Notes: a model not told the origin generated them from the sequence alone. A stretch of 64,000 nt of DNA from Gracilariopsis chorda (GCA_003194525.1 NBIV01000127.1:62001-126000), one strand, 5' to 3'. Positions 19,203-30,233 are shown, numbered from the stretch's first letter. Made by a program: numbers and translations.

Positions 19203-21390
19203 TTATGGCAACCCAAGTTTTGGGAGATGTAGGATTGGTGCTGATGTGATAGCCTCCTTTAAGGAGTTAAAAGCTTCCGATTGCTCGGGCGTAAATGTTC
19301 CCAGTTTTGGGGGGTTCCCCTTTCGCAACAACGCGTTCAGGGGCGCTGCAGTATCCGAAAAGTTCGGGATAAACCGTCGATAGACGTTGACCAGCCCTAG
19401 AAAGGAGCGCAGTTCCGTTTGAGTACGGGGTTCTTTCGCCTCAACGAGGGATTTGACTCGAGCTTTCTCGATCGCTAACCGTCCAGGACGGATAATGTGA
19501 CCCAGATACTTCACAGTATCTGTGAAAAACTCGCATTTCCTCAACTTGAGCGTAATTCCCGCATCGCGGAGTACGGTCAGCACGTCTCGGACGTGAGTGA
19601 GATGGTCGTCCAAAGAGTTGGAGAAGATGATAATATCATCAAGGTAGACCAGACAACTCCGCCACTTAAAGCGGTTGAGTAGAATGTCTACTGCACGCTG
19701 AAAGGTGGCGGGAGCGTTGGTTAACCCAAATGGCATCCGCTTGAAGCGGTACGTTCCTGCATGGCAGGTGAATGCGGTTTTGTCGCGATCCTCCTGTCTG
19801 ACAGGTACTTGCCAATATCCCCAATTGGCATCAAGGGCCGTGAACACGGTGGCGTCTCCAAGGGAGTCAATGCACTCGTCCATACGAGGGATGAGGTACG
19901 TGTCCCTAACAGTCACGGCATTGAGCCGGCGGTAGTCGACACAGAACCTCCAGGTTCCGTCAGCCTTTAAAGCCAGTACAACTGGGGATGCCCAGGGTGA
20001 TTGAACGGGCTCAATCACACCTGTGCGGAGCTTCTTGTCCACCTGGGACTGCTCCTCTTCCCGAGCTTTCGGACCTGCCCTGTAAGGGGGTTGTGCAACC
20101 GGTCGCGCTCCGGGGATTAAATCGATCCGGTGTTCCGTTGCATCAATCTCGCCAAGCGAGCCATCCCACATTGTGGTGAATTCACGTAACATAGTACGGA
20201 GTTTGTCGCGGTGCGACTCTGGCACGTGGCTGAAGTCCAGCGCTTCAAGTGCTTTTTCCGGATCAATCCGGTCATTGCTCGATGGAGCATTGTCCGGTGG
20301 AACAGGTGTGGTTCGCAATTCCGAGTTACTCGGTATGTTCGGCGCTGAAGTAGCGGTTTCCTCACCCTCCTTAGACTTGACGTCTTCGGAAGGCGGGGCG
20401 AACTCCTCATAAGAGGTGGTAACTCCGAGTACATCGGCGGCTGTCATCTTTGTTGGCAGCATTCCCATAGGATAGGGGGTTACACTCCCAATTACTTGGT
20501 GTTTGACCAGATACTGGGGGTGTTTGCCAAGGTTGGCAACCAATATCCGGAAAGGGACATCCGGGGAAATGGAGACAATTCCATTAGCCAGCGCCAGCTG
20601 GGATTTCTCGTACAACGAGGCGAGGGGTTGTATAACCCGAAGACCGTGTTGACGGGAATTTACCTGCACCCAGACTTGGGAGTCAGCCGGTATAGAAACC
20701 GAGGCAGCGACGCGGAGCTTGGTGGACTCGCGGGACGCGGGCGGTGGTTCCTGCGCAGCAGGGAGCGGAACTTGTTTCCGAGAGGACCGCTTTAGCGGGC
20801 GGCGAACAATCGGAACCGACGATCCGTCGTCAAGTTCTACACGCCTGAGGCGGGGCCTGATTGCGTCGACAAATCTGTCGCAGTAATCACATCCCAGTAT
20901 GACTGGTGCTGCCAATGAACGGCAAACGATGAAGTCCAACTTCACCACAGAGGTACCAAGTCTCACGACGAGGTCCACTGTGCCCACCGTTTGTAACGGA
21001 TTGTTGTTCGCATCCGAAATGTCGGGGACCGCATCAGAGCGGATACGCGACCGCACAAGCGGGGGTAACAATGATTCCACAACAAAGTTGGGGCCTGCAC
21101 CTGTATCCAGGACGGTGAGAAACCTCACCATAAACTGGGGGTCAAGGCCAAGGTCGGCATAGACCTTATAAATGCGCTTGGCCAAGACCAAGACTCTACC
21201 GGGAATCCGGGGATTTTTACTCCGTATCCACGGGCGACGCAACACACCGAGGTGCGCAGAGTCCGCGTCAGCGGTGTCTTTCCTCGAGAGGACTTTCACC
21301 GGGGAGAGAGGCAAGGACGCCTTGGGCGCCAACAGCCTCGTTCTTGAGGACGCCTCTCCCAAAGGGGAGACTCCCTCAGTTAGTTTTCCG
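19203..21390 (-). CDS. pol: pol, first part: aspartic protease and reverse transcriptase (ends at premature TAA)
   Basis: Frame -1 relative to gag. Aspartic protease with the active-site DTGAG (LTVLDTGAGPNFV) and the ILGCDYCDRF flap/second block. Reverse transcriptase carries the expected blocks: FCVDYRRLN, FTALDANWGYWQV, FKRMPFGLTNAPATFQ, the catalytic LVYLDDIIIFS (Y-x-D-D), and KYLGH. It then stops at TAA (19205-19203) exactly where RNase H should begin; the next codons resume homologous sequence, so the stop is a substitution in a continuous polyprotein. There is no obvious own start; expression by -1 frameshift from gag is likely. Confidence 0.9.
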
Positions 21391-23551
21391 CCTTCGGCGG
21401 TGGGTTGGTTTCCTCGACAACGAGTGCTTCATCCCGTTGACGGGGGTTTCTATCCGCATAAGCGGGGGTTGCAACGGATGGTTGCGTGATCTCCCGAATC
21501 GGGGTGTATGAAGCTTGCCGCGCACGCGGGGTCTGTGGTAGGGCGTGGGAAAAGTCCGTTTTAGCACGGAGGTAGGAAGCCGTCGGGACGGAACGTTTCT
21601 CCTCTGGAGTGAGGGCCTCATAATTTGCCACCACCTTGGCCATATCCTTCAGTGAACAAATACACTGAGGAGAGGTATGGCCATGGGCATAGCACAGGTG
21701 GCAAATGAGAGCCAGCACCGCGACACGCGGATTATTATTCCAAGTATCGGAGAAGCGAACCGCAGGGCGGGTTTCAGTCCATCCAGGCCGTTGATAACGG
21801 GATTGACTGTTTGAAAACGGGAGTCGTTGGGGTTGAACCCGACTGTTACCACCGTATAGAACGGGATCTTCTGTTCCCGTATCATGGGTCATCTTCGTCG
21901 TTGACGGTAACTCACTGGTGGGTATCGACACACCATCCCCCTGCGCTAAATGCACGGTATCAAATCCCTGTCCAGGGTTCCCATCTGCGGTGAGCGGGAG
22001 AGAGGAAGCTTCGCTTTCCAGCAACAACGCCTTGGCGGATTTAGACCGATTGTTCGGAGTTCTTGCACGAAGTGCATCCCCTTCCGCTCGAGCGTGTTGG
22101 ACCAGCTCGAGGTAGGTGATCCTCCGCCTGTCCTCCCGATAACGGGTAACTAAACTCCGGATTGCCGGGTCAAGACCATCAATGAACATGGTACTGCGCT
22201 CCCCAGCGGGGTATACGTTACCACATCTGTGGAAAGCCTTGTTAAGGCGCACCGAGTAATCGGTCTCGGTCTCTCCAGCACGCTGGCGTGTATCTCGCAA
22301 AGCGAGGATAGCCTGCTGAATAGCGGTGTTGGTGGCGTAGGAGCGCAGAAGATACTGCACAGCCTCCGGCCAGCAAGTAACTCCTCCCTCGGAGGCGCGA
22401 GAAGATCCTCTGACAGAGGTGTATTGGTCCTCTGCCACTCCCCGTAAGAAATACGGTAAAGCCAAATAGGCTTGTCCCTCATTCATACCGAGGATATCGG
22501 CCTCTGCTACAAAGCGGGATAGGAAATCCAGTACTAGGACTGGGTCCTCTCCAGTAAAATACTGGTTGCGGAGCGAGAGCTGCATTCGCTTAATGCATTC
22601 TCGCACCTTTCCCGTACCACGGGGCGTACGTCCTAGTGACGAATCTTCAAGCCGGTAGTACCGGTATGATAAAAGCTTCCGGTAATCCGGGTTTGTCGGT
22701 TTCAATTCCCGGAGACCGGGGTGTCTTCTCCCCTTCTGGCGGGTTCGGACCACACCTTCAGTGGCCGATGACCGCTTCGAGCGGGAGGAGTAGCCTCGCT
22801 TCTCGTCCTCCGAGTCGGAGTCCGAGGAGCTAGAGCTAACCGAATGGTTTCGGGATGAGTCCGACGATGTCGAAGAATCGGAGTCCGAATATTTTCGGTG
22901 GTGTTTCCGTCGGTGACGGCGTTTCTTCTTCCCAGCAAGCTGGTCGTTGTGCGATGCCTCGTTTACCGGATCATCCGGGGATGGTTTGTCCATGAGGACG
23001 AACTGCTCCAGCGTCTCCAGGCGGGCACCAATCCGATCAAATCGGGCTTCAACTCCTTCGATGAAGGTGGCGGGTTGTCCCAAACTCTCCAACACGGAGT
23101 TGACGTCAGACCGTAAAATACGGAGTTCCTCGGCGACCTCCTTTACGGGGGTTGCCGAGACCACCTCTTGGAGGGATTTTAGTTCCCCTACAAGGGTGTC
23201 ATGGGCGGTCCACAGAGCGCGGACCTGGGATTCCAGGGAAGTCCCCTGGGGTGTTATCGCCCGTTCCACGGGGGCTTGAAGCCGCGACAGCGGGAGCAGG
23301 CCGGGGTGCCTGGGGCACTGCGGCAACAGCCGGAGTCGATGCTGCATTCCGCTGCGGGGGTGATAACGAGGCCAAAAGGAGGTTCCGGGGTTCCCGGTCG
23401 GGGGTATCATTCCGCGATGAAGCGGCGCCAGCACGCTGGAACTTGTCCGTATAGGGATACGGGGTACGAACCGAACTTCGGAAGTGTCCGCGTTGTCGCG
23501 GAAGCGACTACGCGTAACCACTGGCTCCGCGTCGGAGGGATTTCTCGACAT
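21380..23551 (-). CDS. gag: gag polyprotein
   Basis: Starts at an ATG (23551-23549) 102 bases inside the PBS. 723 residues: a Pro/Arg-rich N-terminus, a coiled-coil-like middle, a Lys/Arg then Ser/Asp-rich segment (SDSDSSTSSDSSRNHSVSSS), then the capsid-like retrotransposon gag region (GEDPVLVLDFLSRFVAEADIL ... TETDYSVRLNKAFHRCGNVYP), and a nucleocapsid zinc knuckle CHLCYAHGHTSPQC (C-x2-C-x4-H-x4-C). It packages the element RNA in virus-like particles. The frame is intact. The stop at 21382-21380 overlaps the candidate slip site for pol. Confidence 0.9.
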   Translation of the reverse strand: MSRNPSDAEPVVTRSRFRDNADTSEVRFVPRIPIRTSSSVLAPLHRGMIPPTGNPGTSFWPRYHPRSGMQHRLRLLPQCPRHPGLLPLSRLQAPVERAITPQGTSLESQVRALWTAHDTLVGELKSLQEVVSATPVKEVAEELRILRSDVNSVLESLGQPATFIEGVEARFDRIGARLETLEQFVLMDKPSPDDPVNEASHNDQLAGKKKRRHRRKHHRKYSDSDSSTSSDSSRNHSVSSSSSDSDSEDEKRGYSSRSKRSSATEGVVRTRQKGRRHPGLRELKPTNPDYRKLLSYRYYRLEDSSLGRTPRGTGKVRECIKRMQLSLRNQYFTGEDPVLVLDFLSRFVAEADILGMNEGQAYLALPYFLRGVAEDQYTSVRGSSRASEGGVTCWPEAVQYLLRSYATNTAIQQAILALRDTRQRAGETETDYSVRLNKAFHRCGNVYPAGERSTMFIDGLDPAIRSLVTRYREDRRRITYLELVQHARAEGDALRARTPNNRSKSAKALLLESEASSLPLTADGNPGQGFDTVHLAQGDGVSIPTSELPSTTKMTHDTGTEDPVLYGGNSRVQPQRLPFSNSQSRYQRPGWTETRPAVRFSDTWNNNPRVAVLALICHLCYAHGHTSPQCICSLKDMAKVVANYEALTPEEKRSVPTASYLRAKTDFSHALPQTPRARQASYTPIREITQPSVATPAYADRNPRQRDEALVVEETNPPPKAEN
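21383..21389 (-). promoter_or_regulatory. Candidate -1 frameshift site between gag and pol
   Basis: On the minus strand the last gag codons are GCG GAA AAC TAA. Slipping back one base on G GAA AAC gives GGA AAA CTA, entering the pol frame, which is open from there onward. GGAAAAC is close to a canonical X-XXY-YYZ heptamer. The 13-bp palindrome CCGCCTTCGGCGG (21388-21400) lies on the wrong (upstream) side to be the usual downstream stimulator. Confidence 0.5.
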
Positions 23552-23635
23552 GAGAAAATACCGTTACGACGGGAAACGATCACAGAACTTCCGGTGAATG
23601 AAAACAAACCTCGTAAGAGGGAAAACAAAAACCGA

Positions 23636-23653
23636 TTCTAGGTCGGGAGACCA
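23636..23653 (-). other. Primer binding site
   Basis: On the minus strand TGGTCTCCCGACCTAGAA starts three bases inside the 5' LTR end. Its complement ends in CCA and reads like a tRNA 3' end (acceptor strand plus part of the T arm). I cannot name the tRNA. Confidence 0.7.
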
Positions 23654-23656
23654 CTT

Positions 23657-24464
23657 TGTGGTGCAATGCCCCAAAGGGGAAAAACCCCGAAAGACGTCCG
23701 GGATCTTCCTCTCACGAGGTGAACCCAGTTGGGTAGAGCCCTCCCAGAGGTGTCACGGCGAAGCCGGTTTGTAAGACCAGGGACACCTGTCGTGACTCGC
23801 GCAGGGAGGTGAAGGCGAAGAATCGGTATCCGCGTGAGCGGGGTGTGATCCTCAGTAGAGGTATGTTTCCACGTAAGTGGGGGTGTGTGAGCGGATACGC
23901 ACACGAGGGCCGCGGATAGCGGGAGGTGCTACCCTAAAAAGGGGAAAGAGGAAGGGCGAAGTGGGTCGCGAGAGCGACGAGTAGATACGGCAATGCCGGT
24001 GGACAGGACTCCCTATACAGGGCGAAACACCAATATGATTGGAACAATTAGTACTCCCATTGATGGGTCTCCTTTAGATGTGCAAGGGGGGTGAACTTCC
24101 GTACACTACGGTGCTTCCCTCCAAGGAGGAGTTGAGAACACGCGGAGGCGGTAAAGCTCAAAGCCAATTCCCCAGGTTGGGGTCCCTTGTTGGGGAAGGT
24201 TTACTGGTGCGACGGCAGTGCGCCGTCGCACTAAGTACTAGCTTCCCAGAAATGGGTGTGAAAATAATAAATAAAATTAACTAAAATACTCCACATTTCG
24301 TGGCAACATCCACTACTGTGGCCAACCGCCAATTGACCCAAAACCGTGTCCCACGTGTCCATTGCCACCATTGTGGGGCGTAGTTCATATACACACTACA
24401 CAACCGATAATATCGGGAAAGCGTTCAAGTACCCAGAATCCCTCCCTGAGGGCGTTGCACTTCA
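23657..24464 (-). repeat. 5' LTR (808 bp)
   Basis: Direct copy of 12940..13764, with TGTGG at its inner edge and TTGCACTTCA at its outer edge. The main differences from the 3' LTR cluster in two short stretches (about 23945-24010 and 24090-24165). Confidence 0.92.
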
Positions 24465-26961
24465 GAATGTGAGCCTGAAGAGCCGGGGGTGCTATTTCAG
24501 AGTTGATAAGGCTGGGCGCAGCCCCTGTATTTAGGACAGATAACTGGCGAACCATATATTGGTTGGACAGGCCAAGATCGACATACAATTTGTAGTTTCT
24601 GTTGGCCATCACCAGAGCTCTTTCCGGAATACGGAAATTACGAGAACTTTTCCACGGATGACGTAGAACCGAAATGATCTCCGAGCTCACGTTGGTTGCA
24701 GCCAATTTCCTAGTAAGGATCTTGACAACGGGGAGCGAAGCTGTACTGCTTTAGTCGTCAACTTCGGATCAGAAGACGCCCTTCCCATACAGGACACTCT
24801 GGAATCTAGTTTTTCGAGGAGGGATTCACCGAACTCGGGGTCACCATCCCATGGTGAGAACCAGACTAAATCCCATTCGTGGGTACGGTCGCGTTCTCCG
24901 CTTGATCAGGGATTGGTTCAACCACAGGAATTTCCGTTCGTGCCAGTGCGGCGTTAGTGAGTAATGCTTTTACGTCTTCATATAAAGTACTCTGCACTCG
25001 GGTCCGATAAGCTGGGGTCAGCGTTTCGTAGTTCACGCTAACTTTGGGCACCTCCCGGAATGTCAACTCATGTTTCGGTTCGATATGACCATGATGGTAA
25101 TATCTATGACAGAAACCCAGTGCCGCTTTATCATATTGACGATGGTTATCCGTTTGACGTTGCAGTTTCGGTACGATCCATTTAGGGCGGGTAAGAGGAG
25201 ATCCGTTTGACGCGTGAAAGAGTGGAGTGGCCTGCATCCGTGCTGCACTGGCGTAGAAAACGGGTTCCTTATCGGAAATCGGGGCCGATGTGGACGGCAA
25301 GTCCGTAGTCCCAAACGATTCAGGGTGACTTCCAGCGTACTGGACGTTGTCCATATCCGCGTTCGTGCTTCTGCCCTGGGTCAAAGAAATCGATTGTGAT
25401 GATTCCTTCAATAAGAGAGCTCTCGCTGACTGGCGTTTCGGTTGAATCCGTGCACGGTGAGTTTCTCCCTCAACCTGGGCACACTCGACCACTTCAAGGT
25501 ATGAAATGTTCCGTTTATCCTCAATTTGTCACACGACGAGGGCTAGTAATGCGGGATCCAATCCATCCACGAACATCGTACACCGCTCCTGCGCGGATTG
25601 AAAATTACCACAAGGGTAAAACGCTTTTTTCAAGTGGGTTGAATAGACCGTTTCAGTTACACCAGGCTTCTGTTTCGTATTGCGATTATCGCCGTGTGGA
25701 TGGCATTTCCCGTAGCGTATGACCTGAGAAGGTAATGAACTGCTTCTGGCCAGCAAGTTACTCCTCTTTCCGAGGCTTGCGGTGTTTCTCCAACAGAATT
25801 GAACTGATCTTCAGCTGTACCCATTAGGAAATACCGTAACGAGGGATACGCTTGGGCTTCACTCATGCAGAGTATGTCAGCCTCCTGAAAGAACCTAGCG
25901 AGGAAGTAAAGCACCAGAATTGGATCTTCTCCTGAGAAACAACTCGATTGAAGAGTAATATTCATGAGTTCGATGCAATCCTTAACCTTGCCGGTACCTC
26001 TTGCAGATCGAGTAGATGAGGAATCATCCAATCGATAATAACGATACGAAAACTATTTCCGGTAAAGCGAATTCGTAGGATTTAAATCCTTGAGTCCCAG
26101 GTGACGTCTACCTTTCTCGCAAGAGTGAATGACTCCCTGAGTAGTATAAGTTGCCATCGACTTCGTTGCACTGTAATTTCTGCGTTCGTTATCAGAATCC
26201 AATGAGTCCAATGAGGAATCCACTGAGCGGTGATCAGAGTCAGAATCTGACAAACCCGAATCAAGGTAGTGAACATCTTTTTTGGGTTTACAAGCCTGAC
26301 GTTTCTTCGAGCAGCGAATTGAATCTATAGAGACGACCTCGTTTTCCGCTTCTCCGGACGCTTCTGTATCCATATAGATGGTCGCTTCCAAGGTATCCTA
26401 ACGAACGTGCACACGTTCCAAGGCCACCTGAATTTCGTTGACAAACTTTTTGTAGTACTTTAGGAAAGTACGTGGGGCACCCAGACATTCCGAAATGGAG
26501 TTTACGTCTAGACGTAAGAGTCGGGTATCTCCCGAGACATCCCAAACTGGGGCAATTTCAACTTTTTGACGAAATTCGTTTACCTCATCGAGGAGAGACA
26601 CATGAGCCACCTTAGAGATGTGAATCATCACCTCCAGTCGAGCAAACCCCGCTGAGTCCATACGAGGGTAAGCCACAGACGGCGTTTTGACCACTGGGGG
26701 TGGCACCGCCTGGGTTATATCCTGTGGAGCAGTCGCAATCGAGGGCGTTCTTCGGGAATTCCGACCAACTTCATTGTTGTCCAAACGTTCCGGAATGGAT
26801 GTCCGTGTGCGCGGGGCACCCTGCGGGGGTATATCAATTGCATCAGTAGAACTAGCTCGAGAATTGAGGGCCGGTGGCGGCATACTGCATAGCAGTGAAC
26901 CAAGTGTTCGGAACTTCAATGAACCGTAATCAGAGGTTTTCGAAGAACTAAGGCAACACAA
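24465..26961 (-). pseudogene. Relic of an older related gypsy element (gag and protease)
   Basis: Fragments in several frames match the intact gag and protease of the element beside it in the same order. Examples: GEDPILVLYFLARFFQEADIL and GVTCWPEAVHYLLRSYATGN (25657-26031), RRHLGLKDLNPTN (26053-26130), NYETLTPAYRTRVQSTLY (about 25000). The zinc knuckle is decayed (CHRYYHHGHIEPKH, two ligands changed) and the protease reads LNTGAA (catalytic Asp to Asn, about 24560). It has many stops and frameshifts. The younger element inserted into its protease; the RT-integrase part does not reappear left of 12940, so the rest was deleted or the insertion was followed by rearrangement. Confidence 0.85.
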
Positions 26962-28833
26962 GGATCTTGATAGATTCTACCAAAGAACTGGAACAGCACA
27001 GAAATGCAAAAAGTGATCAAACTAAATATAGATGAACCAATTATACGTCGGGAAATCACTTGTTTGGAAATAACTTATGGTGAAGCCATGCTCTCTGGTG
27101 AGGTAGGCACAGCAACAAGGCCCTCTGCATCATACCATGTTCGACTGTGAAACCGAGAGGGCTTCCAGCTATACCGACATAGATGATACCGAGAATCGGG
27201 CTACCAGCTGTTCAACGTAGTGCACAGGTCCGTGTGAGCGGGATTCCGGTCCAAGAGGACTCCAGAAAGGGGAAAGGGGAAAAAGGGGAGAAACCAGAAG
27301 GAAAGGTACAACCCCGCGGGTCGTGTGGAAAGCCAAAATAGGCCCAGTGGTGGGGGGTGTGTCTGGTTCAGCCAGCACGGCAAAACTCAATGCTGAGTCG
27401 AACGGCTATCTGTTCCGCAATAGAAAGTAACCAAAACAGTAAAATCAGTGAACACTGGGCGAACCCATGGGGTACGGCAGATCATTGGTCCTTGGTGATA
27501 CTGTGCAGATGAGTATAATGAGACCGAACGCGGTGAAACCCCAGCGGGAGTTGGTCACTTCGGACAGGTGATAAAACCAAAGGCAATTCACAGCTTGTCT
27601 TAACTTCAGGGTGAAATGCCAAGGCTGTCTTACCTTAAGTACTGTTGGGTCACATTAAACTAAGAATACTACTGCTGTAGTATGCCACACTGTGGTCCAC
27701 ATTCTTGTGTCACCTAGCGACACTGCTGGCCACAGCGTAATACGAGACGTATGAATCATGCCAGCCATGAATAATATCCTTACGCTTGCCACGCGTCCAT
27801 CTGTTCCAAATACCGCGGAAATCACCCACGAGGGCCCCAAAAATACCAATTAAAATTCATCTCGAATTTCACCCAATATTTCCGAGGGTCCTCTCACACC
27901 TGAGTTGAACCGATGCCACGTCAGTATTGAATAATTTATGATCCATCTCGCCTAAAGGTATGCGTGCACGCATTGCTCTACATAAAAAACTTCTTAAACA
28001 GGTCCACATCCTGTTCTGGTATGTTTTTTCCTCTTTCCATTGTATGAAGTCGATACTTTTTTGATCATTGATCCAAAAAATAGAGGCAAAAGCCACCCCA
28101 ACTGAAGTTGCCAGGTTCAACACAGCTGTTTATATCAAATCGCTATTTATTTTCCAATCAGGTCTTGAAATATGTACCAAAGAAATCGGTGATGTTTCTT
28201 TGGCTTCTACGATCAATGTTTTAGATATACTGCCCTTCAAAAACGCGAAAATAATTATCGAACTCTCAGTGCCATTGCTGATGTGCAGTTGCGTATTAAT
28301 TTCACGATTCGTCCAGAAAGACTTAAAGATGTCATATATTTCATTTTCTAGGAGTATGTCGCCGGAATCAGACGCTTATTTTGATTTGGTTTTACTTCTC
28401 AAAGCAATATGAACGGCAGAGATAGCGGTCAGGAAACCAGATTGTAAAGTGAAGATAGTCACCAACGTTTAACCAAATCTTCGAATATGCGAAGTAGGAA
28501 ATACTTCCTGATGTATTTGCCATTCCTACACATGGTAACGACGCCGGACGGTAACCTCCTCTCTTTGTACATTACATTTACGTTGTGCTGACTTGGCGGC
28601 CAGAGAGAGAAAGAATAGAGGGAACCTCCTGACTCTGCGGATCTACTGGTCGAAATCCAAAATAGGGGCATATAATTGGCTACAGTACGATCTCAACTGG
28701 CGTGGACCCATGTGCCGCCCACCGTGGCAAGTTCCCGCTAACTCTCTCTTTTTATTGGTGCAAATGCGCGCTGAATCGGCCTACACTATCTACGTCGTGT
28801 AGCTTAGCCCTTTCCCGTTTTAGAGGCACAATA
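26962..28833. other. No gene recognised
   Basis: Presumably contains the rest of the relic's 5' end. A plus-strand open frame at 28068-28412 has protein-like composition (LPFKNAKIIIELSVPLLMCS) but no ATG at its start and no family I know. Confidence 0.4.
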
Positions 28834-28963
28834 GGGGTTTTTAATTAGCACCAAACGTCCTTATTTTTAAGCCTGTGATTTTGGGCCATTCCTTATCTCG
28901 AACAAGTGTCCGTTTTCTACCACATCCACAAAGACGTCCTTTCTGCCTCACCACTAGCTCATA

Positions 28964-30184
28964 ATGAGCGATGACGGCGATGACGATCTCAGCACTGCGG
29001 TATCGTTTTTGTCGCAATTTTTAGCGCAGCAACAGCATACCTTTCAGATGCTGGCTGCAGCAAACTATACAGCGTTTACGTATCGCAATCGACACAATCC
29101 TGAAAGCAGCGAAGAAGAAGAACTGCAAACAAAGCCCGGTCGCGGTAACACTTTGTTCACAAAGAAAGCTACGTATGTCCGTAGAGACCAGTCAAAGTTC
29201 TACACAAAAGTGGGGTATCACGACGCGGATACATATTTGTTCAAGAAGATTACTCACTTAACTGCATCAGAATTCGACGCTCTCCATGATCTAGTGGCAG
29301 AAGAACTTAGCACACTATTTAACATAAGAAAGAGCTTTCCACAAGACAATCGTGTCCCAAAGAAGAGGAAATTAGATACGCGAGAACTGCTGTTTTTTCT
29401 GTTCGATGTCTTAGGAGGATCAAATGAAGGAGGCCGAAGTTTGGAACATATGGCCGTAAAGTATGATTGTTCTACTGTGACTGTTTCGAACCACTTTAGA
29501 CATGCTCTCTTTGCTTTGCGCAAAAGTCTTGACGCTGCAATACCTAAGCCTGTACGGTGGCCGAACGCCGAAGAAAGATTAAATATGGGGGGCTTGGTGA
29601 TTGGGTTCCCATCGTGTGTCTTCTTTGTAGATGGAACCAAGAACAAACGATCGAGAACAGGCGATAACGATGAGCAAGAAAGATCGTATGATGGATACAA
29701 GAAGTCTCATTGTTTCTCGATCCTTGTGTTTTGCGATATATTCGAAAGTTTTATCACCGTAGAGACCACGGATCATGGTGAAGAATCTGATCATTTTCTG
29801 TACACAAGCTCTGATGTGTACCGTAACCCTAAGGCTTATCTATCACACGGGCAACATGGGATGGCAGACCTGGCGTTCGCCGGTGACGGGAAATTGGTCG
29901 TACCGTATGAAAGCACTGAGAGCACCTTACGGCTCTATAGAACAGATCATAATAGAGACATACGTAAGCAGCAAATAGTGAGCGAATGGGGGATTGGCTT
30001 TATCAACAACCGCTTTGGGCTTTTCTTGGGCTGTTGGCCTTTTGAAATGGAGCTGCTCTCTATCGCCTACTATACCGCAGCTATGATCTCCAATTGGCCG
30101 TTTGATCGCCACGGATATTCGCTACAGACGCGAAAGTGCTATTGTGCGACGCCCGAGATTATGGAGCGTCCTGAGGATGCTTGA
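28964..30184 (+). CDS. Harbinger-type DDE transposase (DDE_Tnp_4 / HARBI1-like), intact
   Basis: 406 residues from an ATG at 28964. The N-terminal ~110 residues are acidic and Gln-rich. A helix-turn-helix-like region follows (RELLFFLFDVLGGSNEGGRSLEHMAVKYDCSTVTVSNHFRHAL). The catalytic core has D in CVFFVDGTK, D in LAFAGDGKLVVPY and E in QQIVSEWGIGFINNRFG, matching the D-D-E order and spacing of HARBI1-like transposases. No stop or frameshift is seen. It would cut and paste elements with GGGGTTTTTAATTA ends, so it may still be active or recently so. Confidence 0.87.
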   Translation: MSDDGDDDLSTAVSFLSQFLAQQQHTFQMLAAANYTAFTYRNRHNPESSEEEELQTKPGRGNTLFTKKATYVRRDQSKFYTKVGYHDADTYLFKKITHLTASEFDALHDLVAEELSTLFNIRKSFPQDNRVPKKRKLDTRELLFFLFDVLGGSNEGGRSLEHMAVKYDCSTVTVSNHFRHALFALRKSLDAAIPKPVRWPNAEERLNMGGLVIGFPSCVFFVDGTKNKRSRTGDNDEQERSYDGYKKSHCFSILVFCDIFESFITVETTDHGEESDHFLYTSSDVYRNPKAYLSHGQHGMADLAFAGDGKLVVPYESTESTLRLYRTDHNRDIRKQQIVSEWGIGFINNRFGLFLGCWPFEMELLSIAYYTAAMISNWPFDRHGYSLQTRKCYCATPEIMERPEDA

Positions 30185-30193
30185 TTTCTCTTT

Positions 30194-30233
30194 GTGCCTT
30201 GCGTGCTCTGTGAGCGCAGAGCGCGCAAGGCAC
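30194..30233. terminator. Hairpin just downstream of the transposase stop
   Basis: 17-bp arms (30194-30210 and 30217-30233; GTGCCTTGCGTGCTCTG against its complement with one G-T type mismatch) and a 6-base loop, 10 bp after the stop codon. It could form an RNA stem in the 3' UTR. Confidence 0.6.

Larger units (their letters stand above)
12940..24464 (-). mobile_element. Ty3/gypsy chromovirus LTR retrotransposon, 11.5 kb
   Basis: A complete layout on the minus strand: 5' LTR 24464..23657, PBS, gag, pol (protease, RT, RNase H, integrase, chromodomain), an antisense ORF, PPT, 3' LTR 13764..12940. The LTRs begin TG and end CA and differ by several percent plus small indels, so this is not a very recent insertion. 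The 5-bp flanks (TTGCG before 12940, GAATG after 24464) do not match, so any target duplication has decayed or one end was rearranged. It interrupts the protease region of an older relative lying to the right (24465-26961). Pol has an in-frame stop and the antisense ORF has two, so this copy is probably not autonomous. Confidence 0.93.
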
